From: an uncultured bacterium
GTDB taxonomy: Bacteria > Patescibacteriota > Minisyncoccia > Phycocordibacterales > UBA9973
Direction: 5' to 3'
Assembly (NCBI GenBank): GCA_903862375.1
Contig: CAIOXR010000102.1
Location: 1-26,183 of the forward strand
DNA: 26,183 bases
Part shown: one piece after another, positions 15,205 to 22,628 of the stretch
Layout: the number at the start of each line of letters is the position of its first letter
How positions within the stretch are numbered: the stretch's first letter is position 1
Made by a program: the position numbers and the translations under genes
The notes under the pieces: model-generated
What the model was told of the DNA's origin: nothing
The model's database searches: none
The model's input: the letters and a program-made list of their open reading frames with translations, nothing else

Positions 15205-15975
15205 ATGAAAAATAAAGTCTACATCGCTGGAGTTATTGCCGTTGTGTTTTTTGTTGTTTATCTTTTTATATCTAATCCAAGTATTGATAGTAAAAAAGTA
15301 CAAACAGCATTAATTCCGTCTAATACCGCTTTATTAAATGTTGTAAAAGTTGTGGATGGAGATACTATAGATGTTTCTATCGATGGAAAAACGGAGAGAA
15401 TAAGATTAATTGGCATAAACACACCAGAGACAGTAGATCCTAGAAAACCAGTTGAATGTTTTGGTAAAGAAGCATCAGATGAAGCCAAGTTGTTATTAGG
15501 TGGTAAAAAGGTCTATTTAGAGGCAGATGTAACACAAGGTGAAAGAGATAAATATAATAGGTTGTTAAGATATATTTTTCTTGAAGATGGTACCAATTTT
15601 AATCTTCAAATGATCCAAGATGGTTATGCTTACGAAGACACTTACGAGGTGCCTTATAAATATCAGTTAGAATTTAAAGCAGCACAAAAATCTGCTCAGG
15701 AAAATCTAATAGGACTCTGGTCACCAAATACTTGTAATGGAGATGCTACCCTTAAGACCACCGCAAGTACTACCTCTTCTATTAACTCTCAAACAACGAC
15801 TGATCAATCAAGTGGTGTTTATTACACTTCATCTTATGGTACTTCTAAGTATTATTATCCAGCCTCTTGTTCTGGTTGGAAAGCCCTGACTCCAAAATAT
15901 CTAAAATCTTTTAATTCTCTCGAGGAGTTATTAAAAGCCTATCCGACTAAGACTTTAAGCAAACAGTGTCAGTAA
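15205..15975 (+). CDS. Membrane-anchored thermonuclease (SNase-like) with C-terminal cysteine domain
   Basis: 256 residues. An N-terminal helix (6-23) is a signal anchor or uncleaved signal. The SNase domain (about 42-175) keeps the staphylococcal catalytic set: Asp53 in VDGDT, Arg67 and Glu75 in RLIGINTPE, and Arg119 in KYNRLLRYI. It should cut DNA and RNA with calcium outside the cell, as for nucleotide scavenging or uptake. A Ser/Thr-rich linker (180-205) leads to a small C-terminal domain (about 213-256) with KYYYPASCSGW and a final KQC. This resembles the short Ada-like or calcium-binding Cys modules attached to some secreted nucleases. The gene has its own leaderless promoter and overlaps the next gene by 10 nt. 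Confidence 0.92.
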   Translation: MKNKVYIAGVIAVVFFVVYLFISNPSIDSKKVQTALIPSNTALLNVVKVVDGDTIDVSIDGKTERIRLIGINTPETVDPRKPVECFGKEASDEAKLLLGGKKVYLEADVTQGERDKYNRLLRYIFLEDGTNFNLQMIQDGYAYEDTYEVPYKYQLEFKAAQKSAQENLIGLWSPNTCNGDATLKTTASTTSSINSQTTTDQSSGVYYTSSYGTSKYYYPASCSGWKALTPKYLKSFNSLEELLKAYPTKTLSKQCQ

Positions 15976-16199
15976 GATATTTAAAAAAAGACGAAGTGAT
16001 TAATAAATACAACAAAAATCAGAAAGACGGTATAGTCCTTTTTAAAGGATTCAAAGATTGTCCGAGAATAGTTTATAATTATGTTGACTCCCCTGAATCA
16101 ATTCAAAAAATGAATCGTGCATACGACATACTTTTTGAATCAGTACTAAAAAGCCAAAACTGGAAAGATAGAAAAAAGAGGAGTATATCTGTTAAATAG
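15966..16199 (+). CDS. Hypothetical 77-aa protein overlapping the thermonuclease gene
   Basis: The frame opens with GTG at 15966, inside the last codons of the thermonuclease gene (10-nt overlap), so translation is probably coupled. The protein is basic and soluble, with a central KDGIVLFKGFKDCPRIVYNY stretch (about 20-39) that suggests two beta strands, then a helix (SIQKMNRAYDILFESVLK) and a Lys/Arg-rich tail. I recognise no family. A later start is possible, but there is no in-frame ATG before residue 49, which supports the GTG. Confidence 0.55.
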   Translation: MSVRYLKKDEVINKYNKNQKDGIVLFKGFKDCPRIVYNYVDSPESIQKMNRAYDILFESVLKSQNWKDRKKRSISVK

Positions 16200-16240
16200 A
16201 TATAGTGTCTTGTGATTTGTTCAATAAATCTTAATTATGT

Positions 16241-16246
16241 TACTAT
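16241..16246 (+). promoter_or_regulatory. -10 box of a probable leaderless promoter for the 92-aa gene
   Basis: TACTAT ends 6 nt before the ATG at 16253. Confidence 0.45.
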
Positions 16247-16252
16247 ACGTAT

Positions 16253-16531
16253 ATGAAAAACAAAAAAAAGATAGCTATTGTGATGATTGTAGCTTGTGTT
16301 TTAGGTTATTTTTTATATTACTTTATAAAAATATCTAACGACAAAAAAATGCAAAATTGGTGTGTAGATCAGCTTATTCAAATGGCAAGTAATAATATTG
16401 ATATTAATTCAGATGTTCAAGACCAATGTAATAAATATAGAGTAATGAGGGATGGAGGAGACGTAAGACACCATCCTTTATATATTAAACTTGATGGTAA
16501 TTCGTGGATTACGGACTTTACTAGGAATTAA
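16253..16531 (+). CDS. Hypothetical 92-aa protein with an N-terminal membrane anchor
   Basis: 92 residues. Three Lys after the start precede a hydrophobic helix (about 8-26, IAIVMIVACVLGYFLYYFI), then a polar extracellular domain of about 65 residues with two cysteines (Cys37 and Cys59) that could form a disulfide. The C terminus HPLYIKLDGNSWITDFTRN is well formed but matches no family I know. It is preceded by a leaderless-type -10. It is one of several small membrane-anchored orphans in the window. Confidence 0.55.
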   Translation: MKNKKKIAIVMIVACVLGYFLYYFIKISNDKKMQNWCVDQLIQMASNNIDINSDVQDQCNKYRVMRDGGDVRHHPLYIKLDGNSWITDFTRN

Positions 16532-16594
16532 TATGTTATTTTTGTAAGCGTACTAGATTTAAAAAACAGGCGTTCTATCTTTTATTTGTTTCTT

Positions 16595-16660
16595 CTAGGT
16601 GTTACCTCCTTCAATAATCACTTTCCGAACATCATCCCATGTGCGGAGCCATGGTTTTTT
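16595..16660 (-). pseudogene. Out-of-frame C-terminal remnant of the isochorismatase-like gene
   Basis: On the minus strand, the frame shifted by +1 from the 201-aa gene stays open past that gene's stop and encodes KKPWLRTWDDVRKVIIEGG followed by Asn-Thr and a TAG at 16595-16597. The shifted frame is open for about 31 codons around a poly-A tract in the gene's last codons. Removing one base there would fuse this tail to the enzyme. The residue pattern (Trp, Arg, Asp, regular hydrophobics) looks like coding sequence. It may be a real frameshift or a sequencing/assembly indel in A-runs. Confidence 0.45.
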
Positions 16661-17264
16661 ATTTGATAAGTTTTTTAAACTTATTCCAATTCATAACATT
16701 TGACCACCAACTAACAGCGGTTTTTTCTAGTACAACTTTTTTATCTTTTTCACTTCCATCAGCATGACCAACAGCTTCTATTATTACAATCGGTTTATAA
16801 CCCCTCCATCGGAACTCTTGAATAGTTGATAAAACACAACAATCAATTGTTAAGCCAAAAATAACTGGAATTACTTTACTAGGTTCACCAATATTTTTCT
16901 TTATCCATCTTCCAAATTTTTCTGAGTCAGGATAAGGAAGACCAGGTTTTTTATTTTTATCACCTATATTATCTCTAATCCAAATTGGAGAGTTCATACA
17001 CTTAATCCATAGTGATTTTCGTAGTTTGCTCGGAATAGCTGATTCATAACCCCATGTGCCAGGATGGCAGAGATTTCCGGCATCACCAGGACGAGGCTGA
17101 CGATAATCCGAGATAATTTCATCTACCTTAATTTTATTTTTAATAAAATAAGGAAAAAGCTCTTTGTTTAAAAAATTTATAAGAGATTTTTGTATGTATA
17201 CATCATTTTTCTTTTTGAAGAAAAAATAGTTTTGAATATCCACAGCAACAAATTTATATTTCAT
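16659..17264 (-). CDS. Isochorismatase-like cysteine hydrolase
   Basis: 201 residues. An isochorismatase/nicotinamidase-type fold is suggested by Asp9 in VAVDIQNYFF, a mid-protein lysine (Lys88 in LWIKCMNSP) and the nucleophile cysteine in GLTIDCCVLSTI (Cys142 or Cys143) followed by EFRWRGYKPIVIIEAVG, the usual helix-strand after the catalytic Cys. This superfamily hydrolyses amides or vinyl ethers; the substrate cannot be told here. The gene has its own leaderless-type promoter and lies 38 nt downstream of DNA polymerase IV copy 1. The C terminus may be frameshifted (see the remnant at 16595-16660). Confidence 0.75.
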   Translation of the reverse strand: MKYKFVAVDIQNYFFFKKKNDVYIQKSLINFLNKELFPYFIKNKIKVDEIISDYRQPRPGDAGNLCHPGTWGYESAIPSKLRKSLWIKCMNSPIWIRDNIGDKNKKPGLPYPDSEKFGRWIKKNIGEPSKVIPVIFGLTIDCCVLSTIQEFRWRGYKPIVIIEAVGHADGSEKDKKVVLEKTAVSWWSNVMNWNKFKKLIK

Positions 17265-17270
17265 ATATAG

Positions 17271-17276
17271 AGTGTA
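17271..17276 (-). promoter_or_regulatory. -10 box of a leaderless promoter for the isochorismatase-like gene
   Basis: On the minus strand TACACT ends exactly 6 nt before the ATG at 17264. Confidence 0.55.
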
Positions 17277-17302
17277 GCAAATTTATTGAAAATGTTAAAT
17301 CA

Positions 17303-18541
17303 TTAAATAAATAGCAAATCTCTATCAAAATCTTCTGAATCAGTTCCCTTTTCCTTTCTTTTGATTGCCTTATGTGTAGAAGCAAGATAAACCATATGTT
17401 TACCAAATTTGTTTTCTAAAGAATCTATCTGCTCATGTATTCTTTCAAATTTTTTTGCTAAATTATTATTACCAAACAAATCGCCTTGTGCTACAGAATC
17501 AGATACGAGTTCTTGTAAAATTACCCCTGAAGTTCTATATAAAATATTCTTTTTATATACTTTATTAAAACTTTCTTCAATTAAAGGAATCATAATTTCA
17601 GCTGCATTTGTTGGTGATGTGAGTGATATTTGATATTCATGATAAATGAAGTCTTTTGTTTTGAGAAAAAATGATACTTTTTTGGGAACTAATTTATAAT
17701 ATCTTGCTTTAGCACAAGCCTCTTCCACATGTTTTGAGAGTTGAGACAAAAGAAATATTTTGTCGTTCGTATTAGGATGAAATGACCTAGTTTTTTGTAT
17801 TGAAGAATAAACAGTTTTTGTAATTGGGTCAATCTTCATCAAATATTCACCCTTAAGTTCGTTCCAAAGTACTTCATATGGCTGTGATAGGTTTTCTTTT
17901 ATCCAATCAATTTTCTTTGTTACGAAATCTTTTGCAGTCATAATACCCTTCTTTTTTAAAAATTCAGAAGTTTTTGGACCGATACCCCAAATTTTTTCAA
18001 TTGGTGTTTTTACAAGATAATCTAAAATTGTATCTTTTGTAATTATAGTTAGACCATTTGGCTTTATCCATTTTGAGGCAACTTTTGCTAAAACTTTCGT
18101 TGGTGCGAGACCGATTGAAACAGAAATATTTAGCTCATCATTTATTTCTTTTTTAATTCGTTCTGCAATTTGTTTATAATTCATTTTTAAAAGTCTCTCA
18201 AGTCCTGTTAGATCAGCAAAACATTCATCAATACTGTACTCTTCAACATCATCAGCATACCTACGAACAATATCAAACATTTTTCCTGAGTATTTAATGT
18301 AGGCTTTATAATCTCCAGGAAGAATAATAACTTTTGGAAAGTCTCGCTTAACTCTAAATATTGGCATTCCTCTCTTTATTCCAATAGCTTTTGCTTCATA
18401 AGAAAGTGCAGAGACAATTCCTCTTTCCTCTCCAGTAACAACTGGTTTGCCTTTGAGTTTTGAATTTTTTGCCATCTCAACGCCAACAAAAAAAGCATCG
18501 CCATCAATATGTAAAATCGTTTTTTCTTTCTTTATAACCAC
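17303..18541 (-). CDS. dinB: DNA polymerase IV (Y family), copy 1
   Basis: 412 residues. The Y-family palm is intact: HIDGDAFF (Asp13, steric-gate Phe) and SIDE (Asp105, Glu106) supply the metal-binding carboxylates. Helix-hairpin-helix GIGPKTSEFLKKKG (about 186-199), the little-finger domain (about 240-345) and a C-terminal sliding-clamp motif QGDLF (352-356) follow. The enzyme copies damaged DNA with low fidelity. The start is GTG, chosen because a perfect TATAAT lies 6 nt upstream and MVIKKEKTILHIDGD matches copy 2. By eye it differs from the copy at 23804-25042 at only 19 of 412 residues. Confidence 0.95.
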   Translation of the reverse strand: MVIKKEKTILHIDGDAFFVGVEMAKNSKLKGKPVVTGEERGIVSALSYEAKAIGIKRGMPIFRVKRDFPKVIILPGDYKAYIKYSGKMFDIVRRYADDVEEYSIDECFADLTGLERLLKMNYKQIAERIKKEINDELNISVSIGLAPTKVLAKVASKWIKPNGLTIITKDTILDYLVKTPIEKIWGIGPKTSEFLKKKGIMTAKDFVTKKIDWIKENLSQPYEVLWNELKGEYLMKIDPITKTVYSSIQKTRSFHPNTNDKIFLLSQLSKHVEEACAKARYYKLVPKKVSFFLKTKDFIYHEYQISLTSPTNAAEIMIPLIEESFNKVYKKNILYRTSGVILQELVSDSVAQGDLFGNNNLAKKFERIHEQIDSLENKFGKHMVYLASTHKAIKRKEKGTDSEDFDRDLLFI

Positions 18542-18547
18542 AGTACA

Positions 18548-18553
18548 ATTATA
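18548..18553 (-). promoter_or_regulatory. -10 box of a leaderless promoter for dinB copy 1
   Basis: On the minus strand a perfect TATAAT ends 6 nt before the GTG start at 18541. Confidence 0.65.
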
Positions 18554-18569
18554 CCAAACTAAAAGCTAA

Positions 18570-18640
18570 ACAAGTTATAACTTCCATTATCAATTGGAGC
18601 CGAAAAAATAGCCCATTAAATATTGGGTAATTTTTTGTAT
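18570..18640 (+). repeat. Intergenic repeat copy E with a terminator-like hairpin
   Basis: The palindrome AAGTTATAACTT is followed by CAATTGGAGCCGAAAAAATAG and CCC, which resembles copy B (GGAGCCAATTTTTAGCCC). The next bases form a hairpin around CCCA...TGGG (about 18611-18626) and run into TAATTTTTTG. Confidence 0.4.
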
Positions 18641-18663
18641 TATAAATAGGGTTAGAACCTGAC

Positions 18664-18691
18664 TTGACTTATTTATTATAATAACTAATAT
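18664..18691 (+). promoter_or_regulatory. Sigma70-type promoter for the 172-aa membrane protein
   Basis: TTGACT (18664-18669) and TAATAT (18686-18691) are 16 nt apart. A TATAAT also lies inside the spacer at 18677-18682. About 110 nt of leader follow, in contrast with the leaderless genes. Confidence 0.5.
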
Positions 18692-18718
18692 GAGATTTAA
18701 ATACGACGTCCTTTCACA

Positions 18719-18739
18719 TTTATGACAATAGGTCATAAA
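18719..18739. repeat. 8-bp inverted repeat in the leader of the 172-aa gene
   Basis: TTTATGAC (18719-18726) and GTCATAAA (18732-18739) are perfect arms around a 5-nt loop, followed by an AT-rich ATTTTATT. It may be an operator or an RNA hairpin in the leader. Confidence 0.45.
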
Positions 18740-18768
18740 ATTTTATTATCAATTAGCATAATAAGCAT

Positions 18769-18797
18769 TTTTTCAGCTAATGGCTGAAAAAGGAGGG
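18769..18797 (+). promoter_or_regulatory. Stem-loop abutting a strong Shine-Dalgarno
   Basis: TTTTTCAGC (18769-18777) pairs with GCTGAAAAA (18783-18791) around a 5-nt loop, and the SD AGGAGG (18791-18796) follows at once, 5 nt before the ATG at 18802. The SD's first base is part of the stem. The hairpin could control ribosome access or stabilise the mRNA 5' side. Confidence 0.55.
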
Positions 18798-18801
18798 TTT
18801 T

Positions 18802-19320
18802 ATGAGTCATACGGTAGAGGCACTTATTGTCTTGTTTGTTATGGTTTTGGGACTAATAGCCAGGATATTAGTCCACTATTCAAATCTAAAACAAGAAGAA
18901 GGTTTCGTAAAAGGAGTAGCCATAACTTTATTCACAGTATCAGTTGTGGCACATGTGTTCTCCAATTACACTTGGTCAATAATCAGCGGAGATATGGGAA
19001 TCGCTTTCTATATTCTTGGCTCTCTGTTGATTTCTACTTTGTCAAAAAGAAAAGTAAGAGACCAAATATCAAAGAACATGAGGAGTATTTGGAAAGTTGA
19101 AATTCCGTATAATTTCGAAGGCGGGCTCAAATACTATCAAATTGGTGAATGTTACAAATCTGAAAGACTTGCGTCTGAGGCAGCGGCGGAGAAACTCAGA
19201 GAGCTGAAAAAAAACCAGCAGACTTCTGTATCTGGTGGTCAGTCCAGCATACAAAACGAAGTATTTGTCGTTAGCCCTAGCGGTTATAGACGTCGCGTAA
19301 TGTTGGCAAAATGTTATTAG
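18802..19320 (+). CDS. Hypothetical 172-aa three-helix membrane protein
   Basis: 172 residues. Hydrophobic helices at about 5-25, 36-55 and 63-81 are followed by a cytosolic basic region (KRKVRDQISKNMRSIWK) and a soluble C-terminal domain (about 95-172) containing an Ala/Glu-rich helix (SERLASEAAAEKLRELKK), a Gln/Ser linker and VSPSGYRRRVMLAKCY. I recognise no family. The start is fixed by a strong SD (AAGGAGGG). It has its own sigma70-like promoter, a long leader with two inverted repeats and a strong terminator, so it is a self-contained and probably well expressed unit. The ORF starting at 18780 in another frame is discarded. Confidence 0.65.
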   Translation: MSHTVEALIVLFVMVLGLIARILVHYSNLKQEEGFVKGVAITLFTVSVVAHVFSNYTWSIISGDMGIAFYILGSLLISTLSKRKVRDQISKNMRSIWKVEIPYNFEGGLKYYQIGECYKSERLASEAAAEKLRELKKNQQTSVSGGQSSIQNEVFVVSPSGYRRRVMLAKCY

Positions 19321-19325
19321 TTCTT

Positions 19326-19359
19326 CGGCGCAGCTTTTGTGGCTGCGCCGTTTTCTTTT
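19326..19359 (+). terminator. Strong Rho-independent terminator
   Basis: CGGCGCAGC (19326-19334) pairs perfectly with GCTGCGCCG (19342-19350), with a 7-nt loop, followed by TTTTCTTTT. Confidence 0.9.
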
Positions 19360-19455
19360 ACCCCAATTTCAACTTCCCTATCTCAAACAAGTTCTTACCC
19401 CAGTAGTAGAGATTACTCACTACAGGGCAAGCTTCGTTTATCAATTGGAGTAAAA
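19351..19455 (+). repeat. Intergenic repeat copy A
   Basis: The first 25 bases (19351-19375) are identical to 22658-22682, and similarity continues through TATCTC/CATCTC. The far end TATCAATTGGAGTAAAAGC matches copy E (18588-18600). It lies between a terminator and a leaderless promoter. Confidence 0.55.
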
Positions 19456-19476
19456 GCTTTCGATGTGATTTTATGA

Positions 19477-19482
19477 TACAAT
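19477..19482 (+). promoter_or_regulatory. -10 box upstream of the M14-type peptidase pair
   Basis: TACAAT ends 8 nt before the ATG at 19491, giving a leaderless or nearly leaderless start. Confidence 0.45.
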
Positions 19483-19490
19483 ACTAGGAT

Positions 19491-20387
19491 ATGAAAAAAA
19501 CAATTATTGCACTCGTTGTTATTGTTCTAGTTATTGTTGGTGGTTATTTTATTATTAAAGGTTCGTCGAACAAAAATGTAGTTGTAAATAATAATCAAAA
19601 TGTAGCAACTACTACAGCTATTGTAAATATTCCAGTAGAAAATAAAGTGGAAACAATTATCGGTACCTCGGTTCAAGGTCTAAATATCACGGCATATCAT
19701 TATGGTACGGGTACGACAGAACTTTTATTTGTTGGTGGTATTCATGGTGGTTATGAATGGAATACAGCTCTACTAGCATATAATTTGATGGATTATTTAA
19801 AAGCAAATCCTGACTCTATCCCTTCAAATATAAAAGTTACAGTTATCCCAGTTTTAAATCCTGACGGTTTGAATAAAGTCGTTGGCACTTCTTCAGTCTT
19901 TTCGGTATCTAATGTTCCAACATCAGAAGCAGATACAGTTGCCGGACGCTTTAATGCAAATAATGTAGATCTTAATCGTAATTTTGATTGCGATTGGCAA
20001 ACAAAAGGAACATGGCAAAACAAAACAGTAAGCGGTGGAAATTCATTATTTTCTGAACCAGAAAGTTCAGCCGTAAGAAATTATATTGAGGTACAAAAAC
20101 CAAAAGCTGTAGTTGTCTTTTATAGCGCAGCGGGTGGAGTGTTTTCATCAAGTTGTCATAACGGTATTTTGCCAGAGACAAACACACTTACAAACATTTA
20201 CTCAAAAGCATCAGGGTATCCGGCTTACGAGACATTTGACTTCTATGCAACAACCGGTGATATGGTAAATTGGTTGGCTAAAATTAATATTCCAGCTATT
20301 AGTGTCCTTTTGACAAATCATACTGATGTTGAATTAAATAAAAATTTAGCAGGAGTTAAAGCTATCCTTAAATATTACGCTAAATAA
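19491..20387 (+). CDS. M14 carboxypeptidase-like protein with lost catalytic residues (pseudoenzyme)
   Basis: 298 residues. An N-terminal membrane anchor (about 4-22) and an Asn/Thr linker lead into an M14-type domain (about 55-296). The HxxE zinc motif is present (His85, Glu89 in GIHGGYEW), as is DLNRNFDCDW (Asn162, Arg163). Aligned with the next gene, however, the third zinc ligand His is Tyr211 (FYSAAGG against FWHSKSN) and the general-base Glu is Leu273 (SVLLTNH against TVELETH). It therefore keeps the fold and the substrate-side residues but should not hydrolyse normally. It may bind peptidoglycan peptides or act as a partner of the active copy. The stop overlaps the next start by 1 nt (TAATG). 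Confidence 0.85.
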   Translation: MKKTIIALVVIVLVIVGGYFIIKGSSNKNVVVNNNQNVATTTAIVNIPVENKVETIIGTSVQGLNITAYHYGTGTTELLFVGGIHGGYEWNTALLAYNLMDYLKANPDSIPSNIKVTVIPVLNPDGLNKVVGTSSVFSVSNVPTSEADTVAGRFNANNVDLNRNFDCDWQTKGTWQNKTVSGGNSLFSEPESSAVRNYIEVQKPKAVVVFYSAAGGVFSSSCHNGILPETNTLTNIYSKASGYPAYETFDFYATTGDMVNWLAKINIPAISVLLTNHTDVELNKNLAGVKAILKYYAK

Positions 20388-21271
20388 TGAGATCGTTTTT
20401 TTCTAGAAAAACAGTCGTTTTAGTTATTATTTTTATTGTACTTTTTTTTATTTATTTTATTTTTTTAAATAAAACTAAACCAAATCAGAACAATATTGTT
20501 ACTAGCTCAATACCAAAATATGAAATAATTGGAAAATCAGTGGAGGGACGACCAATAGAAGCGTTTACTTTTGGAAATGGAAACACTCGCCTTTTATTTG
20601 CCGGTGGTATTCATGGTGGTTATGAGTGGAACAGCGTACTTTTGGCATATAATTTTATTGATTATTTAAACGCTAATCCAAATTTTGTTCCAAAAAACAT
20701 GAGCATTACAGTAATACCTTCTATAAACCCTGATGGTGTTTACAAAATTATCGGTAAAGAAGGACGTTTTTCAATTTCCGATGTCCCTACCATTAGCATA
20801 TCAGAGGCTCCGGGTCGTTTTAATGCAAACGGTGTTGACCTTAATAGAAATTTTGATTGTAAATGGCAAGCTACAAGTACTTGGCAAAATAAAATTGAAA
20901 GTGCCGGAAATGCACCTTTTTCTGAACCAGAGTCTAGAGCAGTCCGTGATTACATTTTAAAAAATAATCCTGTCGCTGTAATTTTTTGGCACAGTAAATC
21001 AAATGCAGTTTATGCATCACAATGTAAAAATGGAATTCTTCCAGTAACACTTGATATTATGAATGCATACTCACAATCATCAGGTTATCCAGCAGTTAAA
21101 ACATTTACTGCTTATGGTACTACTGGTGCCTCGGATGATTGGCTAGCGTCCATTAATATCCCCGCCTTAACAGTAGAGCTCGAAACCCACGGAACAATTG
21201 AATGGGAAAAAAATCTAGCTGGAATTAAAGCACTTATTAATTATTTTGAAACAAACAATACACTCAAATAA
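20387..21271 (+). CDS. M14-type zinc carboxypeptidase, membrane anchored, probably active
   Basis: 294 residues. An N-terminal transmembrane helix (about 9-27) is followed by an M14-type domain with a full catalytic set: His76 and Glu80 (GIHGGYEW), Arg154 (DLNRNFD), third zinc ligand His202 (IFWHSKS) and general-base Glu264 (LTVELETH). M14 members of this size release C-terminal residues or cut murein peptides; with a VanY-like D,D-carboxypeptidase next door, a role in trimming cell-wall peptides outside the membrane is the likeliest. It is a tandem duplicate of the preceding gene and starts in the overlap TAATG, so the two are made together. Confidence 0.87.
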   Translation: MRSFFSRKTVVLVIIFIVLFFIYFIFLNKTKPNQNNIVTSSIPKYEIIGKSVEGRPIEAFTFGNGNTRLLFAGGIHGGYEWNSVLLAYNFIDYLNANPNFVPKNMSITVIPSINPDGVYKIIGKEGRFSISDVPTISISEAPGRFNANGVDLNRNFDCKWQATSTWQNKIESAGNAPFSEPESRAVRDYILKNNPVAVIFWHSKSNAVYASQCKNGILPVTLDIMNAYSQSSGYPAVKTFTAYGTTGASDDWLASINIPALTVELETHGTIEWEKNLAGIKALINYFETNNTLK

Positions 21272-21304
21272 TTGACATGCTTTTATTTAATTTAATAAGA
21301 ATGT

Positions 21305-21310
21305 TATACT
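21305..21310 (+). promoter_or_regulatory. -10 box of a near-leaderless promoter for the M15 peptidase
   Basis: TATACT ends 7 nt before the ATG at 21318. TTGACA at 21273-21278 is 26 nt upstream of this box, too far to be a standard -35. Confidence 0.5.
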
Positions 21311-21317
21311 TTTAAAA

Positions 21318-22232
21318 ATGAATAATCTTGAAAATAAACAAATTAGTAAAAGCAAATGGCCACTTATCTTAGATTTGGTAGCTTTAATCGCAATAGCAGT
21401 TGTTGGTTACTTTATTTATACACAATCGCAAACCATTATCGTTCTTAAAAACGAAATGTCATCTTCTACACAAATTTTAAAACAAAAGATAGCAATTTTA
21501 GAGGCTGGCTTAGCAACATCAACTTTAACAAGCGATCAATTATCTCAGCAATTAGCAAATCAACAAAATCAAAGTAACGCTTTTCAAAATACAATCAGCG
21601 ATATTGCCGGAACAATTGGTACGTTGAAAAAACTTTCTGAAACAGATAAAGAGCTTTTACAAAAGTATTCAAAAATATATTTTCTTAGTGATAATTATGT
21701 GCCGATGAGTCTTACAACCATAGATGGAAAATATTTATTTGACAAAACTAAAAGTTTTCAATTTCATACAAACGCTTTACTTTTTTTAACAAGAATGTTG
21801 GACCAAGCAAATAATAGTGGAATTTCAATAAAAATTGTTTCAGCATATCGTTCTTTTGGAACGCAATCAACATTAAAAAATGATTACCTCGTGACTTATG
21901 GTAGCGGGGCAAATCAATTTTCTGCTGATCAAGGATATTCTGAACACCAACTTGGTACAGCTGTAGATCTTGCTGATGAAAAATCTAAATCGCCGCTTGA
22001 AATTAGTTTTGATAGTACTTCAGCTTACACTTGGCTTTCTCAAAATGCATATAAATTTGGGTTTATTCTTTCATATTCAAAAGATAATACTTACTATGAA
22101 TATGAACCATGGCATTGGAGATTTGTTGGTGTTGGGCTTGCTACCAGACTAGCTATTAATAAAATAAATTTTTCAGACCTAGACCAAAGAACTATAAATA
22201 CTTACTTGGTTAGTATTTTTGATGAACAATAA
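21318..22232 (+). CDS. Membrane-anchored D-alanyl-D-alanine carboxypeptidase (M15B, VanY/LdcB type)
   Basis: 304 residues. A cytosolic start, a transmembrane helix (about 16-35), a coiled-coil spacer (about 38-92) and an M15B domain (about 120-280). The zinc and catalytic residues are all visible: His210 and Asp217 in the SEHQLGTAVD motif (S-x-H-x-x-G-x-A-x-D), and Glu263 and His266 in EPWHWRFVG. The family removes the terminal D-Ala (or acts as an L,D-carboxypeptidase) on peptidoglycan stem peptides outside the membrane. The coiled-coil spacer should hold the domain away from the membrane. With the two M14-type genes upstream it forms a cell-wall remodelling cluster, though it has its own promoter. 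Confidence 0.92.
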   Translation: MNNLENKQISKSKWPLILDLVALIAIAVVGYFIYTQSQTIIVLKNEMSSSTQILKQKIAILEAGLATSTLTSDQLSQQLANQQNQSNAFQNTISDIAGTIGTLKKLSETDKELLQKYSKIYFLSDNYVPMSLTTIDGKYLFDKTKSFQFHTNALLFLTRMLDQANNSGISIKIVSAYRSFGTQSTLKNDYLVTYGSGANQFSADQGYSEHQLGTAVDLADEKSKSPLEISFDSTSAYTWLSQNAYKFGFILSYSKDNTYYEYEPWHWRFVGVGLATRLAINKINFSDLDQRTINTYLVSIFDEQ

Positions 22233-22265
22233 GTTCTAACTTTTCTTACAAATCTGAGCAAAACT

Positions 22266-22294
22266 TGACAAAAACTATTACATAGTTTATTATA
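22266..22294 (+). promoter_or_regulatory. Strong sigma70-type promoter for the 89-aa gene
   Basis: A perfect TTGACA (22266-22271) and TATTAT (22289-22294) are 17 nt apart; TATACT at 22292-22297 overlaps as an alternative. A leader of about 55 nt follows. Confidence 0.7.
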
Positions 22295-22355
22295 CTGAAA
22301 GTTGTTTTTTTGGATTACTATCAGCATCAAGTAAAAAAACCATAGGAGGTTTGTT

Positions 22356-22625
22356 ATGGACATAGTTGAAAGTTTTCTAATAATTATGTGTTGGGCTGCA
22401 CTTTTGTTTGTTGCCTTCTTTTCTATCCCGGCCTTTATTGTTGGGGTAAAAACAAAATGGGGGGTATCAGAAGAAAAGAGTCTTTACAGCAACGTTTCTG
22501 TCTCCACTGTGAATTATCCCGAACAAAATTCACAAGAAATAGTAGCTGTGCAAAAGGAGACATTCTATATCCATTTGCTGCAGCCTGCGTTAGAGGAAAA
22601 TAGGCAGAGACGAAAGAGTGCATAA
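22356..22625 (+). CDS. Hypothetical 89-aa single-helix membrane protein
   Basis: 89 residues. A hydrophobic N terminus (about 5-31) serves as membrane anchor, followed by a polar domain with a Ser/Val/Asn-rich stretch and a basic tail (EENRQRRKSA). The start is fixed by a strong SD, AGGAGG (22344-22349), 6 nt before the ATG. Like the 172-aa gene at 18802 it has a consensus promoter, an SD, its own terminator and the same 25-nt sequence after the terminator, so the two form a matched pair of independent units. Function unknown. Two other frames open across this region are discarded. Confidence 0.6.
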   Translation: MDIVESFLIIMCWAALLFVAFFSIPAFIVGVKTKWGVSEEKSLYSNVSVSTVNYPEQNSQEIVAVQKETFYIHLLQPALEENRQRRKSA

Positions 22626-22628
22626 AAC

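Noticed and set aside
16600..16615. Anti-Shine-Dalgarno or 16S rRNA 3' end-like TTACCTCCTTC on the plus strand
   Set aside because: The flanks do not match 16S rRNA, and the bases are explained as the GGAGGT of the out-of-frame tail on the minus strand.
18780..19100. Open frame overlapping the 172-aa membrane gene
   Set aside because: Its ATG lies inside the leader hairpin with no SD, and the product has no sensible composition; the other frame has a strong SD and membrane helices.
22388..22603. Alternative 71-codon frame over the 89-aa gene, plus an antisense one
   Set aside because: The SD and promoter point to the ATG at 22356; the other frames lack start signals.
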